From Symsagittifera roscoffensis (Eukaryota; Xenacoelomorpha; Acoela; Convolutidae), in assembly GCF_963678635.1 (NCBI RefSeq), contig NC_087062.1:55181363-55245362 (forward strand): 64,000 nucleotides of DNA. Reading direction: 5' to 3'. The notes beneath the pieces are model-generated. The model saw only the letters and a list, made by a program, of their open reading frames with translations, made no database searches and was not told the origin of the DNA. Every line of letters begins with the position of its first letter. The first letter of the stretch is position 1. A program made the position numbers and the translations under genes. This document shows, piece after piece, positions 47,208 through 59,420 of this stretch.

Positions 47208-48888
47208 TCCATCCGGGGTTTAGGGAATTTTTAGTTTTCAGATTGTTTATTGTAGTGATGGTTGGATGGAGAGATTTCTTTGTTTTTTGCAGTCATTTTC
47301 TTTTGAAGCAGTGGCTGCGTGAAGGAAGGAGAGATGTAGTTGTCTTCGTGGAGAGAAGAAGGGCAGTTGTTCGTGTTCCAGAGGTGGGTCTCGTTTTATC
47401 CTAGATCGTCTTGAGTGATCGTGTCAAGATTTCAGATTGATGTAATGATGTGTCGATTTCGTGAAGCTAAAGCGAGACTACGTGCAAGATGAAGTTTGAC
47501 CTTTCTGCGTGAAGCGCCAGATGACTAGGACCTGTATAGGAAGTCAACATTGAGTTGGCCATTGTTCCTTTTCAATGGGTTCCTCTGCTGCGATGTTGGG
47601 TCCCTACTCCAAATCCTGATTTGCCATTCCAGAGTCGGAGTTTGGTCAATTTTTCATCTCCCTTTGCTGTTCGTTCCGTTTGCTCTAAGAAATCTTTTTA
47701 CATTGCATAATAAATCTATATCTTCTTAGTGAGATCAATTTCAGTAATGATGTTTAATAATTGTTTTCGCAAAAGCGTTTCTATTTGGTTTCGGTTATTT
47801 TAAAAGTCGCTCCCCCTAGAGCAACTCTTGTCAAAAATATAGTGTGGGTCTTAAGCGTGGTGTAGGGCGGGTGCTGATACCAGCTAACGAGCATGCTCAG
47901 GACGTCCTACTGGTGGGTTAGGCCAGTTGGAGCAGTATAACTCTACCATTTCTTTGAGCAGAATCTCATTTTGGGTTCAACTTTTGGTGTTTTTTCACTT
48001 TTTTTGTTTTTGATTTTGTCCTTTTATCAAAAACAGATTGTTGTATTTTGGAGTTTTATTTTGACATTTTGTGTTTTAAGTGGTTTCAATAAAACTTGAA
48101 AATGAGTTTCAAGAGAATAATCTCTTCAGTTTTAACCTGGGTTTAATCTGGTCTGAGTACCGAGGGACTTTTTTATACATGCATTTGGTTTTGTGGTATT
48201 AGTGAGCTGCGTTGGTTAGCTTAAGATTAGTTATAAATACTTCCAACCGGGTTACAGGACAGTTTGAAACAAGTGAACAAAAATTACAGATGTTAACATT
48301 TATTGCTGAAACTTGGGCCAGTTGTGCGAGTTTGCTGGGTAGAGTGTGGGAAATGTGGTCGAGTAAATGACAAATATCGAGCTGTACAAAAAGCACGCAG
48401 AAAAAATCTAGTTGCTTGTAATTTATTTGCATCGTATTAACTTTTATATTTCCAATTTTTGAATTTTACAACAAAATTATTAACTTTTTGCATCGGTTAT
48501 GAAATTTATTGACTTGGATATTCCTTTTCAATTTCAAATTAGAATTTGAAAATTATGAAAATTTCTTTGTGATTTTTTAATTTGATTTTATTGTTTTAAA
48601 TTAACCGTTGAAATTTTGAAAATAAATGTGAATAAGAAGGGTAAAAATAGTAAGTTTCTTGTTTTCTTTGTTATTGTTTATAAAAAAATTCATACTTACG
48701 AGGGTTCTGTTTTAGGGACAAGTCCATGGGAGAAGTTAATTTTCATCGTGTCGGATGTTATGAGAAACTTGGCGAGCATGCGGATTAGGTTTTTGGTGCG
48801 AAGCAGATGCCAAAGCAGTTCAAGCGCCCTAATGATGTTTACTTCTTCGGCAAGTGTTGAAAACTCATGATTTATTTTTTGGATTAGC

Positions 48889-49482
48889 TTATAAAGCTTT
48901 GTGATTAAATTTAGTATTGTGGATGTGCTCGAGTTGGATTAATTCAATTGGCTGTTCATAATTGTGGGAAATTAGTATTTTGCAAGCGTCATCAATAGGG
49001 AAGGTGTTGGTTAGTGGGCAGAATATATACATCTGTCTGACAGGATCATAATCAAGGAAGATTTTGTGCGGGTTAGTAGATTTAATACAAAAGGTGAAAT
49101 TAAGGAAGTATGGTGATGTGTACTTTGAGTTGATAAGCAAAAAACGATGTTGCGGGTTACTGTCTGGTATGTTGGTGATATAATGTTTTTGTTTAAACTT
49201 ATAATATGTGTACGTGTGGGTTATCTTGGTCTGAAACATAATTTCATGCGAACAGTTAATTTCTCTTTCCTTGGGTGTAAGGAAGTGAAATGTGAGTGCA
49301 AAAAGGTTAAATTTACTGAAAAATGGTTCGTAGGCTTTGGTGTTTGTTAATGCGCGGGCGATTATGTTACCAAATTTTCTATTAGTGCTATCTAGGTGGA
49401 ATATATATTCTGATCCGATGAAAAAAAATTCTGTTAGTTGAGGATTAGTGTTTGGGTCGTCTTCGTGTGGGGTATTTTTCAT
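48889..49482 (-). CDS. Unrecognised 197-aa protein, unit 1 copy
   Basis: An uninterrupted ATG-to-stop frame inside the LTR element, in the element's sense orientation. Composition: rich in Phe, Thr, Asn, Ile and His, with aromatic stretches (FNLFALTFHFLTP, THTYTYYKFKQKHY) and no clear membrane segment, zinc finger or catalytic motif. Its place between integrase and the 3' LTR is where env-like or accessory genes sit in retroelements, but nothing in the sequence identifies it as envelope. It is identical to the unit 2 copy except Asn for Ser near the C-terminus. Function unknown. Whether it is expressed is unknown. Confidence 0.4.
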   Translation of the reverse strand: MKNTPHEDDPNTNPQLTEFFFIGSEYIFHLDSTNRKFGNIIARALTNTKAYEPFFSKFNLFALTFHFLTPKEREINCSHEIMFQTKITHTYTYYKFKQKHYITNIPDSNPQHRFLLINSKYTSPYFLNFTFCIKSTNPHKIFLDYDPVRQMYIFCPLTNTFPIDDACKILISHNYEQPIELIQLEHIHNTKFNHKAL

Positions 49483-49744
49483 ATATCTGGTGACAGCTTG
49501 ATCATAATGGTTAATCTAAAATCTATTTACGCGTTGTGCTATGATTCTAAGCCGATGGCAGTGAATTGATTCTCGTTAAGAATGAGTGATTAATTGGTGA
49601 ATGAAAGAGTGGAAGAGCTCGAAATCTTCGGCGTTGTTATTTAATGGGAGTTTCAGTGGATTAGTAAAATTGTAGTAGGAAATTCAGGAAAGTGTGGGAA
49701 CTAGAATATTTTCATCAACGAAGAAGTTCAGTTGGTTTGCATTG

Positions 49745-49939
49745 TCAGTTAAATAGTATGATTTTTTTTTGGGGGGGGGGGGAGGCGGTCCGTAAATTGT
49801 GGATTAAAAATTCTGGGGTGTTAGTGTGTTGCTGGTGATTGGAATAAAGTCGGGATGAACGTGGACGACTTATAAGAAATTGAGGTGTAGTGTAAGGATC
49901 CTTTCGCTTAAAAAAAGTGGCGCGCTCTTGTAGATGCAA
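49745..49939 (-). pseudogene. Short element-derived frame, unit 1
   Basis: A minus-strand frame containing PYTTPQFLISRPRSSRLYS, followed directly upstream (genomically right) by a Gln/Leu-rich frame seen better in unit 2 (53165-52887). They appear to be pieces of one longer element ORF broken by the G homopolymer and stops. No domain recognised. Confidence 0.25.
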
Positions 49940-50162
49940 TATGAACTCAATGAGTTGAGGACTCGGAGGTTGAGGCTGAGTGGGTTAGCTGATGAATTGT
50001 TAATGTGTTATTTAAGGCATGAAGTTGTTGTTGTTGAGTTATAAAATTATCTAAATCATACTTTAGTTGATTGTCGGTCATGAGGCTAGGTGCGTCGGCT
50101 TGGTTACTTGAGATTGGGGAAAGGATAGGGTTAGCGTCAGTGTATGACGAGGAGAACGGAGA

Positions 50163-53107
50163 GGTTTAGGGAATTTTTAGTTTTCAGATTGTTTATTGTA
50201 GTGATGGTTGGATGGAGAGATTTCTTTGTTTTTTGCAGTCATTTTCTTTTGAAGCAGTGGCTGCGTGAAGGAAGGAGAGATGTAGTTGTCTTCGTGGAGA
50301 GAAGAAGGGCAGTTGTTCGTGTTCCAGAGGTGGGTCTCGTTTTATCCTAGATCGTCTTGAGTGATCGTGTCAAGATTTCAGATTGATGTAATGATGTGTC
50401 GATTTCGTGAAGCTAAAGCGAGACTACGTGCAAGATGAAGTTTGACCTTTCTGCGTGAAGCGCCAGATGACTAGGACCTGTATAGGAAGTCAACATTGAG
50501 TTGGCCATTGTTCCTTTTCAATGGGTTCCTCTGCTGCGATGTTGGGTCCCTACTCCAAATCCTGATTTGCCATTCCAGAGTCGGAGTTTGGTCAATTTTT
50601 CATCTCCCTTTGCTGTTCGTTCCGTTTGCTCTAAGAAATCTTTTTACATTGCATAATAAATCTATATCTTCTTAGTGAGATCAATTTCAGTAATGATGTT
50701 TAGTAATTGTTTCGCAAAAGCGTTTCTATTTGGTTTCGGTTATTTTAAAAGTCGCTCCCCCTAGAGCAACTCTTGTCAAAAATATAGTGTGGGTCTTAAG
50801 CGTGGTGTAGGGCGGGTGCTGATACCAGCTAACGAGCATGCTCAGGACGTCCTACTGGTGGGTTAGGCCAGTTGGAGGAGTATAACTCTACCATTTCTTT
50901 GAGCAGAGTCTCATTTTGGGTTCAACTTTTGGTGTTTTTTCACTTTTTTGTTTTTGATTTTGTCCTTTTATCAAAAACAGATTGTTGTGTTTTGGAGTTT
51001 TATTTTGACATTTTGTGTTTTATGTGGTTTCAATAAAACTTGAAAATGAGTTTCAAGAGAATAATCTGTTCAGTTTTAACCTGGGTTTAATCTGGTCTGA
51101 GTACCGAGGGACTTTTTTATACATGCATTTGGTTTTGTGGTATTAGTGAGCTGCGTTGGTTAGCTTAAGATTAGTTATAAATACTTCCAACCGGGTTACA
51201 GGACAGTTTGAAACAAGTGAGCAAAAATTACAGATGTTAACATTTATTGCTGAAACTTGGGCCAGTTGTGCGAGTTTGGTGGGTAGAGTGTGGGAAATGT
51301 GGTCGAGTAAATGACAAATATCGAGCTGTACAAAAAGAACGCAGAAAAAATCTAGTTGCTTGTAATTTATTTGCATCGTATTAACTTTTATATTTCCAAT
51401 TTTTGAATTTTACAACAAAATTATTAACTTTTTGCATCGGTTATGAAATTTATTGACTTGGATATTCCTTTTCAATTTTAAATTAGAATTTGAAAATTAT
51501 GAAAATTTCTTTGTGATTTTTTAATTTGATTTTATTGTTTTAAATTAACCGTTGAAATTTTGAAAATAAATGTGAATAAGAAGGGTAAAAATAGTAAGTT
51601 TCTTGTTTTCTTTGTTATTGTTTATAAAAAAAATTCATACTTACGAGGGTTCTGTTTTAGGGACAAGTCCATGGGGGAAGTTAATTTTCATCGTGTCGGA
51701 TGTTATGAGAAACTTGGCGAGCATGCGGATTAGATTTTTGGTGCGAAGCAGATGCCAAAGCAGTTCAAGCGCCCTAATGATGTTTACTTCTTCGGCAGGT
51801 GTTGAAAACTCATGATTTATTTTTTGGATTAGCTTATAAAGCTTTGTGATTAAATTTAGTATTGTGGATGTGCTCGAGTTGGATTAATTCAATTGGCTGT
51901 TCATAACTGTGGGAAATTAGTATTTTGCAAGCGTCATCAATAGGGAAGGTGTTGGTTAGTGGGCAGAATATATACATCTGTCTGACAGGATCATAATCAA
52001 GGAAGATTTTGTGCGGGTTAGTAGATTTAATACAAAAGGTGAAATTAAGGAAGTATGGTGATGTGTACTTTGAGTTGATAAGCAAAAAACGATGTTGCGG
52101 GTTACTGTCTGGTATGTTGGTGATATAATGTTTTTGTTTAAACTTATAATATGTGTACGTGTGGGTTATCTTGGTCTGAAACATAATTTCATGCGAACAG
52201 TTAATTTCTCTTTCCTTGGGTGTAAGGAAGTGAAATGTGAGTGCAAAAAGGTTAAATTTACTGAAAAATGGTTCGTAGGCTTTGGTGTTTGTTAATGCGC
52301 GGGCGATTATGTTACCAAATTTTCTATTAGTGCTATCTAGGTGGAATATATATTCTGATCCGATGAAAAAAAATTCTGTTAGTTGAGGATTAGTGTTTGG
52401 GTCGTCTTCGTGTGGGGTATTTTTCATATATCTGGTGACAGCTTGATCATAATGGTTAATCTAAAATCTATTTACGCGTTGTGCTATGATTCTAAGCCGA
52501 TGGCAGTGAATTGATTCTCGTTAAGAATGAGTGATTAATTGGTGAATGAAAGAGTGGAAGAGCTCGAAATCTTCGGCGTTGTTATTTAATGGGAGTTTCA
52601 GTGGATTAGTAAAATTGTAGTAGGAAATTCAGGAAAGTGTGGGAACTAGAATATTTTCATCAACGAAGAAGTTCAGTTGGTTTGCATTGTCAGTTAAATA
52701 GTATGATTTTTTTTGGGGGGGGAGGCGGTCCGTAAATTGTGGATTAAAAATTCTGGGGTGTTAGTGTGTTGCTGGTGATTGGAATAAAGTCGGGATGAAC
52801 GTGGACGACTTATAAGAAATTGAGGTGTAGTGTAAGGATCCTTTCGCTTAAAAAAAGTGGCGCGCTCTTGTAGATGCAATATGAACTCAATGAGTTGAGG
52901 ACTCGGAGGTTGAGGCTGAGTGGGTTAGCTGATGAATTGTTAATGTGTTATTTAAGGCATGAAGTTGTTGTTGTTGAGTTATAAAATTATCTAAATCATA
53001 CTTTAGTTGATTGTCGGTCATGAGGCTAGGTGCGTCGGCTTGGTTACTTGAGATTGGGGAAAGGATAGGGTTAGCGTCAGTGTATGACGAGGAGAACGGA
53101 GAGGTTT
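50163..53107. repeat. 2.94-kb internal tandem duplication, unit 2
   Basis: Follows unit 1 without spacer. The junction has the microhomology 'gaggttt' that also ends unit 2 (53101-53107), where the sequence then leaves the repeat. This is the signature of a simple tandem duplication by unequal exchange or template switching. Confidence 0.97.
51834..52427 (-). CDS. Unrecognised 197-aa protein, unit 2 copy
   Basis: Second copy of the 197-codon frame, with one amino-acid difference from unit 1 (Ser for Asn in the ILISH(N/S)YEQP stretch). Same orientation and context. Described at 48889-49482. Confidence 0.4.
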   Translation of the reverse strand: MKNTPHEDDPNTNPQLTEFFFIGSEYIFHLDSTNRKFGNIIARALTNTKAYEPFFSKFNLFALTFHFLTPKEREINCSHEIMFQTKITHTYTYYKFKQKHYITNIPDSNPQHRFLLINSKYTSPYFLNFTFCIKSTNPHKIFLDYDPVRQMYIFCPLTNTFPIDDACKILISHSYEQPIELIQLEHIHNTKFNHKAL

Positions 53108-53165
53108 CATCGCGAAGTTGGGAAACGATGGGTTGAAGATGTGGTTGGAAAAAATTTGGAGTCAA
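52887..53165 (-). pseudogene. Gln/Leu/Ser-rich element frame spanning the right edge of unit 2
   Basis: The frame opens outside the duplication and enters it, with phrases such as NFITQQQQLHALNNTL and SISSNQADAPSL-like Ser/Pro-rich sequence. Upstream the coding sense seems to continue in another frame (53300-53200), so it is broken. It could be the N-terminal part of the ORF that once continued toward the 197-aa frame. No family recognised. Confidence 0.3.
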
Positions 53166-53774
53166 GGAATCCGTCAGGGGTTTCTATATCAGAGTTATTA
53201 AAGTTAGATATGGTGTTAAAAATTGTTTGGGTTAAAAAGATGACTGTTTTGTGAAGGAAAAGTTATTGTGTGCGGTATTTCTACAATTTTTTCATACGTG
53301 TCGTCGATATTTGGTTAATGGAATGTTATATAAGATATTGGACTTCGTGGGAAGTTACTACCTTGAGAGGGATGTTAAGTGATTGCTAGTGTGTTCCTAC
53401 ATTTTTGTGGATTTAAGGATAAATGATGATTGTTTTGTAGACTATGTTTATGTGGTGGTAGATAGTTGAGGATTTAGATAGTTGAGGTGGGAAATTTTTC
53501 AAAAAATCGTGCAAATAAATTGCGTGCTTGTCTATTAAAATAAATGTGTATTGCACATGTCTTATAGAATCCTTTGAGTAGTGAAAAGAAAAATCTAATA
53601 AATTTAAACATTGCATATAAAATATTCAATCTTTCTAATATATAGTAGGACCATCCTAGAAAAACTAGATTTCGTAGAAAAGCTAGGGCCATCCCAGAGT
53701 TAGTTTTTGAAGTTAACAAAAATAAAAATATTATCTGGTGAAATATCTTGCGGGTTGTTTTTTTTCTTCGTTGA

Positions 53775-53775
53775 G

Positions 53776-53808
<33 letters not shown>
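53775..53808. repeat. AT microsatellite
   Basis: (TA)n run with one interruption, within the LTR element interior. Confidence 0.9.
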
Positions 53809-53809
53809 G

Positions 53810-56340
53810 TCTGTAATTTTTCTAAAGTATCCGCCATATTCTTGTGTATAAATGTCTGAGAAGCCTGCTGTTCAGGTAGTTTTCGTAAGTTTTGATCAAT
53901 TGACTGTCTCTATATTGTATCCATTCTAGTGAGGAGGTCTTGAAATTATTGTGTTCGAAAGTGATGCTGTGCGTCGGATTTAGAGTATATACCAATCGAT
54001 TTTAAGTATATAGTTGTTTACGAGCGATGGCGCGTATGCTCTCGGTTGAAAATTTCTTTAAAGGTGGCATTAGTGTAGGATATCGGGTGAGAAGTCAACA
54101 ATTGTCTTCGTTTGGATTAAACTGTACTACGTTCTAGCTAATTTCAGATCCACATGGGACAGCTGTATCCCAAAAATGTGTGCGTCGTGATAGTGTATCT
54201 ACAAAACGTACTTTTTTAAAATAAAATATAGGGAATCGTTTTTAGCATCTTTTGTCTTAAAAAACATAAAGTGGTGAAACTTTTCTAGTGCGTGTGTAAT
54301 ACCAAAGAATGTTTCCTTCATAGTCAATGAAGTTAGAGCGGTTGCCTCATAGTAGGTATCCTGAGTAGGGTAATTCAAATACTGCTAAAGCGAGTGATTG
54401 TATTTTTTGTGTTCTTTCGAGTTCACACAAGTGATGAAGTGTTTCTCATGTCGTATCAAGATGTGTATCGTAGTGAGTTGCATCAAAGTAGGTGCTATTT
54501 ATTAGTGAGAGTTCATGTAGTCGTGTACTATCTTTATCTTCTTGGTGGAATTTTCCTACAGTATTTCCTGAATTTTGTAAAATGTTACTGAGATGTAGGA
54601 TCTTTCGTCGTCTAAATTTTGCTATGGGTGTGCTGGGTCAATATTTATTTAACTTGTTTTCATGTCGAAATTTTTTGTCATATTCGACAAAAATTTCTGA
54701 ATATTGTGTTTTGAAAAGTGATTTGGGATATTTACTTGCTACTTCTGTTTCAGGGTAAATTTGAGGCGTGTTAATTTATTTTCTATAACATCTATTTTTC
54801 TATAGTTCTGTGGATTTGATCTAATGCGCTTAGGGTTGGTTTTTTTGAAAGGTGTAGATTCTATAAAATATTTTGGGTGAAATTTTATCATTCTCCGTGA
54901 ATTTCAGCGACTTGAAATGTGGTACTTGTGTCTTCAGGGAACCAAATTATTGTTGCCTATGTTTGTGTAGTGGGGTCGCACTATCCTTGATCATGTATTG
55001 TCTTTAAAAGCTCATGTTAGTTGTACATTTTCTAGTTGCATTTTCCGATCAAAAATCATTATTTCTTGCTAGCATTTATTTTTAGTGATGGCTTTACAAT
55101 TTGATGTCTTATTGATTCCGGTGTGTGGTATCCAATTTTTATCATGAAAATCGTAAATTGAATGTCCGTGTGCGCCATGATAGGGGAATTTATCATATAA
55201 TTTAACATGACTTTGATATCGTTCAAGTTCTGCTCGGTGGGCAGAGTCTGGAAAAGCTTAAAATTTAACTAGTTTACAATTTGTGCCTTTATTTGTGACA
55301 ATTTTTAAACATTGTAATTCGTTTTTGCAATCTACAGGACTGAGAGGTTAAAATTTTTTGATATAACTTTGATGAAAAGGTTCATTGTCGAGTCTACTGT
55401 TGTTGCTGTTTGAGATTTGTGAACAACGTACTTTCTTTTCTGAGAATTGTGCTGTAAACTTATACCCTGTTAGAGCTGTAGCTTGTGCTTTTCATTAAAG
55501 TTTTGTTGTTAATATACTTCTTCATTCGATGTCTTGTGGTTCGGTTCGCAATGTGTTACTTGAAGAATTGCGTGTTTATGTAGTGTTTTTTGTTGATTTT
55601 CTTCACAATCAAAAGGTGTAACAAGGAGGTCTTGTGGTCCTGTTCTGGGGGAAGGATTTTGATGAGATGTGGGTTCTAAATGTACAAGGGGGGAAAGGGT
55701 TTTGAGGAAGAAAATTTTTAAAAGATACATGTGTATGATAATCCTGAATATGGATTGTAGAGTCTTATATAACCTATAGTCTTTTTTTAATATCTATCGT
55801 ATTTAGAGATAAGTTCTGTTGTGATAAATGGATGGGGTAAGGATTGAGCTGTTATGTTTGGTGGAGATAATGGTAGTAGGTGATGAACTAAATTATTTAG
55901 CTTTACTGCCTTTTCAAATTTAAGTGTAAATTTTTGTTGAGTGAGTATTTGGATATTAAAATCTTGAATGTCTTTATGAATATCGTGTATATATTGTAGT
56001 CTGTTCAGTGCCCAATTATGTAGTCGATTGCTGTCGAGGTGTTGGCCAAAAAGTGGAGGGGGTTATACAAAAGTGTTCCAATCTAATCGTAAAGGGATCC
56101 TTGTTCCTTGAAGTTCACGATATCTGTCGTCTAGATTATTTGGGAAATTTTTGGGAAATGTAGTTATTGGTTTTTGACCTGTTGCTGATAGTGTTGATGG
56201 GAGTGAGAGATTTTCTGGCAATGATAAAGATTTTATGATGAAATGCCTATGGGTTCGTTTACCATGTTTGGTTCACCTTGGGAAATCTTTTGTGTCATCC
56301 AATGTGGGAGTCTGCGATAAAATGGGGTGATAGAAAGGAT
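53810..56340. other. Interior of LTR element, decayed frames
   Basis: No complete ORF. On the minus strand, patches are protein-like: around 56150-55800 a Leu/Asn-rich, possibly helical stretch (LNRLQYIHDIHKDIQDFNIQ) interrupted by a stop upstream, and 55730-55509 a Pro/His-rich frame. These look like a decayed structural protein but cannot be assigned. Confidence 0.4.
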
Positions 56341-56354
56341 TTTCACGAATTTGT

Positions 56355-56834
56355 TCAGAAGTTGGTGTTGAGCCTAAATAGTGTGATGGAACATTTGGGT
56401 TTTTTTTTGGGAAATCGTTTGAAGTGATGGAGGGGTGCTTTGTTTTGTGTTACTAGAAAGATCTTAAGCGGTCGATGTTGATGATGTGGATATGTTAAAA
56501 TGGACTCATCGTGGGGCAAAATTTCGGTTTCGTCGGACGTGATTACTTTGTCTATCAATATAGGTGTTAAATTTTGGTTTTGGCTTGGATGTCTGGTTCT
56601 ACTAACTTCTTTTTTAAGTGAGATAGATGTTATACGTTGATTCGTATTGTGGTTTAGGTGTGCTTGACGAATAGCTGGTATCAATGGTTCGGATAGGGAT
56701 GGGTGTCTTTCTTCAAATGTATAAATGTTTTCTACAAATGAAAAACGTGTAGTTGATTGGGGTTGGCTTGTTTGGCTAGATATTGGTGTGGTCGGGGGGT
56801 CTTGGTATGTAGTGGTTGGTGGGGGTTCGTTCAT
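56355..56834 (-). CDS. Pro/Thr-rich 159-aa frame of the LTR element
   Basis: Opens with a real ATG and runs 159 codons on the element's sense strand. It starts with a Pro/Thr/Ser-rich segment and has basic clusters toward the end (FKRFPKKKPKCS). No recognised domain. It lies downstream of the integrase remnant. Could be part of an accessory or structural protein; the stop may be a decay product. Confidence 0.3.
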   Translation of the reverse strand: MNEPPPTTTYQDPPTTPISSQTSQPQSTTRFSFVENIYTFEERHPSLSEPLIPAIRQAHLNHNTNQRITSISLKKEVSRTRHPSQNQNLTPILIDKVITSDETEILPHDESILTYPHHQHRPLKIFLVTQNKAPLHHFKRFPKKKPKCSITLFRLNTNF

Positions 56835-56901
56835 AGCGTGTGGGTTAACAATTTTGAAATATATCTTAATCGTTCTTATTTGTTTAAGCCCAAGTTCTAT
56901 T

Positions 56902-57235
56902 TAGTATTCTTCTGCAAAAATTATTCGCAAAATTGTTGCTAATGCAAAGGTAATTTTTGCTTTTTTTTAATGCATTTAAGAACTGTTAAAACTAAATAAA
57001 TGTGAAAAATTAGAAAAAAAAATTACGAAAAGAATAAAAGTATCCTTTCTACTTAAAACTTTGTATCTTTTTAGTTCTTTTTGGTATTCTTCTGCAAAAA
57101 TTATTAGCAAAATTGTTGCTAATGCAAAAGTAGTTTTTGCTTTTCTTATGCGTTTAAGAATTGTTAAAATTAAAGAAATGTGAAAAGTTAGAAAAATTAC
57201 GAAAAGAATAAAAATATCCTTCTACTGAAAATTTC
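56902..57235. repeat. ~181-bp tandem duplication
   Basis: 'attcttctgcaaaaattatt' through 'aattacgaaaagaataaaa' and 'atcctt' occurs from 56902 and again from 57083, with moderate divergence. Inside the LTR element; T/A-rich and apparently non-coding. Confidence 0.85.
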
Positions 57236-58678
57236 TTATCATTCATGAAATTTTTAGTTTCGTACCTGATTAGGTGGTCAATGGTTTTAGAGAGAGAAAG
57301 GTAGATTTGTATTAGGGATTAAAAAAGAATTAATTGGCTGAAAAAAAATAGAAAAAAGTAATTTGCTTTGTCGAAATATTTTTTTAGTTTCCGAGTAGAA
57401 GCAGAGTGTGGTCGAATTAGTTATTGGTTTTTGACGAGTGGGTTGGATATGAGAAGTTTTTGGGTAAAGAAGTTTTGGGTATTCAGGTGTTAATTTTTTA
57501 AGTCACGTTTTCAGTTATAGTGTGATTAGGGGATATTTGGAGTTAGAACGGCTTGAGGCTGAGGGATCATGTCGAATTTTGTCTTTAGGCTAACTCAATA
57601 ATCTTCTCTGGGTTGCAACATTTATAGAAGAGGGTTGCAAGAAGAGGGTTGCGTGGAAGAGGGTTCCAAATTTCTTACGATAAATTTTTAAGTTGTCAAA
57701 TAGAAAGGTGGTGCTTATTTTTGACCTGATGGTCTTCAATTTAGAGTTTCAGATCTAGTTTAAATTGGAGAAATGTCGGCTAAAATAAAAGGTGGTGTTT
57801 AGGGAGATACACGATGATTTCAAATCAATTTGATTGGTTGATTTTGAATTATTTTTCACGAAGAGAATGAATAGTTGTAATTAACAATTACATTAAGGCT
57901 TTTTGAGAAATGGTTTTTAAGTTGTTTAGTTAATCATGAGGGTTTTTGAAATTCTACTCTCTTTTTTGTTTTAGATTGTGAAAATAAGGTTTTTTATTCT
58001 TTTCTTGGTTGATTTTTAAGACGATGATTAACCTTGTTGTGATTTTTCTTTATTTTTGGGTATGAGAATCTGTTCTTGTAGCTAACGGTTTAGTCTTTGT
58101 TTCTGATTTTATGTTTTTGTGGTTTGTCTGATTTACATCTGACGAATGAGATAGATAATTGGAGTTTGTTGTTTTTTGTTGTTTGTTCTTTTGTGCGGTG
58201 TTGTTAACATTATGTAGTCCTGTGAATGAGTATAATTGTGTTAATTCACCGAGAGCTAATTCATTTGGATAGCATGGTAAAAGATTGTTTCAATGTTGTT
58301 TTGTTTCTATTGTATTATGATCTATAAGTTTTATATGTGATATCTGTACGTTTTTTGGTTATTTGAAAGAATCGTTTTCGAAAAAGGTTGTAGTTTTTCA
58401 AATTCTTTTTGGGATGATTAAAATTGAAATTAAATAAACGTTTCTACTTTTGGGTTTGATGCTGGTGTAAATTTTGAGATTTGATTTATTTGAGATTGAA
58501 TGTTTTGTCTTTGTAACAAAATTTTTGCAATTTTTTCATAATTTTCTTTATGTTTTCTTTCTTGATTGAAAATCCATTCTGTATGAGTTCCAATGGCTAA
58601 TTTTAAGACTTGGGGATGCTGAAAAAGTTCTTCGTCATGAGCGTGAAGTGGTAGATTATAACAAACTGAATCTTTGAG
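57236..58678. other. Interior of LTR element, nothing recognised
   Basis: T/G-rich on the plus strand, no sizeable minus-strand ORF, a short phrase 'gaagagggttgc' repeated near 57625-57660. No domain seen. Confidence 0.5.
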
Positions 58679-59420
58679 TCAATAACTTTGTGCCTTTTTT
58701 GGGAAGTTTGCTGTGAATATTATGAGTTTGCGTGGTTTTTGATTAAAAACAATTTCATATGATGATAGTCCAAGAGTTGTTGTGACTTGGGAAATACAAA
58801 TGGCAGCAGGTGGCAGCAATTTTATGTCTGTTGACCAATTGATGTATTTATTATCTTCTCCGTTTATAATACATCGGAGGCATTCTTGTAATGAATCAAA
58901 TTGTCCATGGGGTATGCGATGTTCTAGGTTTATGTTTTTATAATATAGAGATGACATAATGTTATGATTTCATTTTTTATAATTTCTGTTCCATTGTCTG
59001 TGACAAGGAATTCTGGTAAACCAAATTTTGCTCTCCAGTGTTCGTAAAGTGCAGTGTAACCATAATAAGCGTTTCAATGAGGTACAGGATTAAGTGCTAC
59101 ATAATGCGTAAATGCATCAAGTATCACAATTACATACGGATTTTTTTTGAGTAGGGTGATACAGAGCTTTTATTGTCAATGAAAGCCTTTGATTAAAATA
59201 TAGATTTTGTCATTTAAAGTCGGGTTTTTCCGCTAATAGTTTCTGATGTAGAAAAGGTTTGTTTAATTGACATGTTATGCAATCGTTGCATAATACTTTT
59301 ACCCAAATTGGTGCAATTGGAAAATAAAATCTTTGAGTGAAAATTGAATATGTTTTTTCTGAACCCGCTTGTCCTTTTGTATGTAAGGAATGTGAAATGT
59401 GAAATGCAATAAAAGTTGTT
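58679..59420 (-). pseudogene. Broken retroviral/Ty3-type integrase
   Basis: On the minus strand an HHCC zinc-binding-like stretch (HSLHTKGQAG, then CNDCITCQLNK, about 59420-59213) is followed by the DDE core. The first Asp is in VILDAFTHYVAL (about 59135), the second in FGLPEFLVTDNGTEI (about 59010) and a Glu in the DSLQECL position (about 58890). A C-terminal SSYEIVFNQKPRKL stretch resembles the segment that follows the core in this family. At least two in-frame stops (near 59213 and 59077) and frame changes between pieces show it is inactive as written. Integrase joins the reverse-transcribed element to host DNA. Confidence 0.8.

Larger units (their letters stand above)
47217..50162. repeat. 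2.94-kb internal tandem duplication, unit 1
   Basis: Begins 'ggtttagggaattttt' just inside the left LTR and runs to 'gaggagaacggaga'. Unit 2 follows directly. By eye the units differ at about fifteen positions plus small homopolymer changes (the T/G run near 49765 is longer here). Most substitutions fall between roughly 47740 and 48960, and nearly none in the last 1.2 kb. Confidence 0.97.

Noticed and set aside
49147-49350. Plus-strand 67-codon ORF, repeated at 52092-52295
   Set aside because: Shadow of the 197-codon minus-strand frame; duplicated only because the segment is duplicated.
50144-50350. Plus-strand 68-codon ORF across the duplication junction
   Set aside because: Created by the junction and in the wrong orientation for the element.
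54600-54630. Possible RT catalytic LDD on the minus strand near 54610
   Set aside because: Neighbouring codons do not match any RT motif and the frame has nearby stops.
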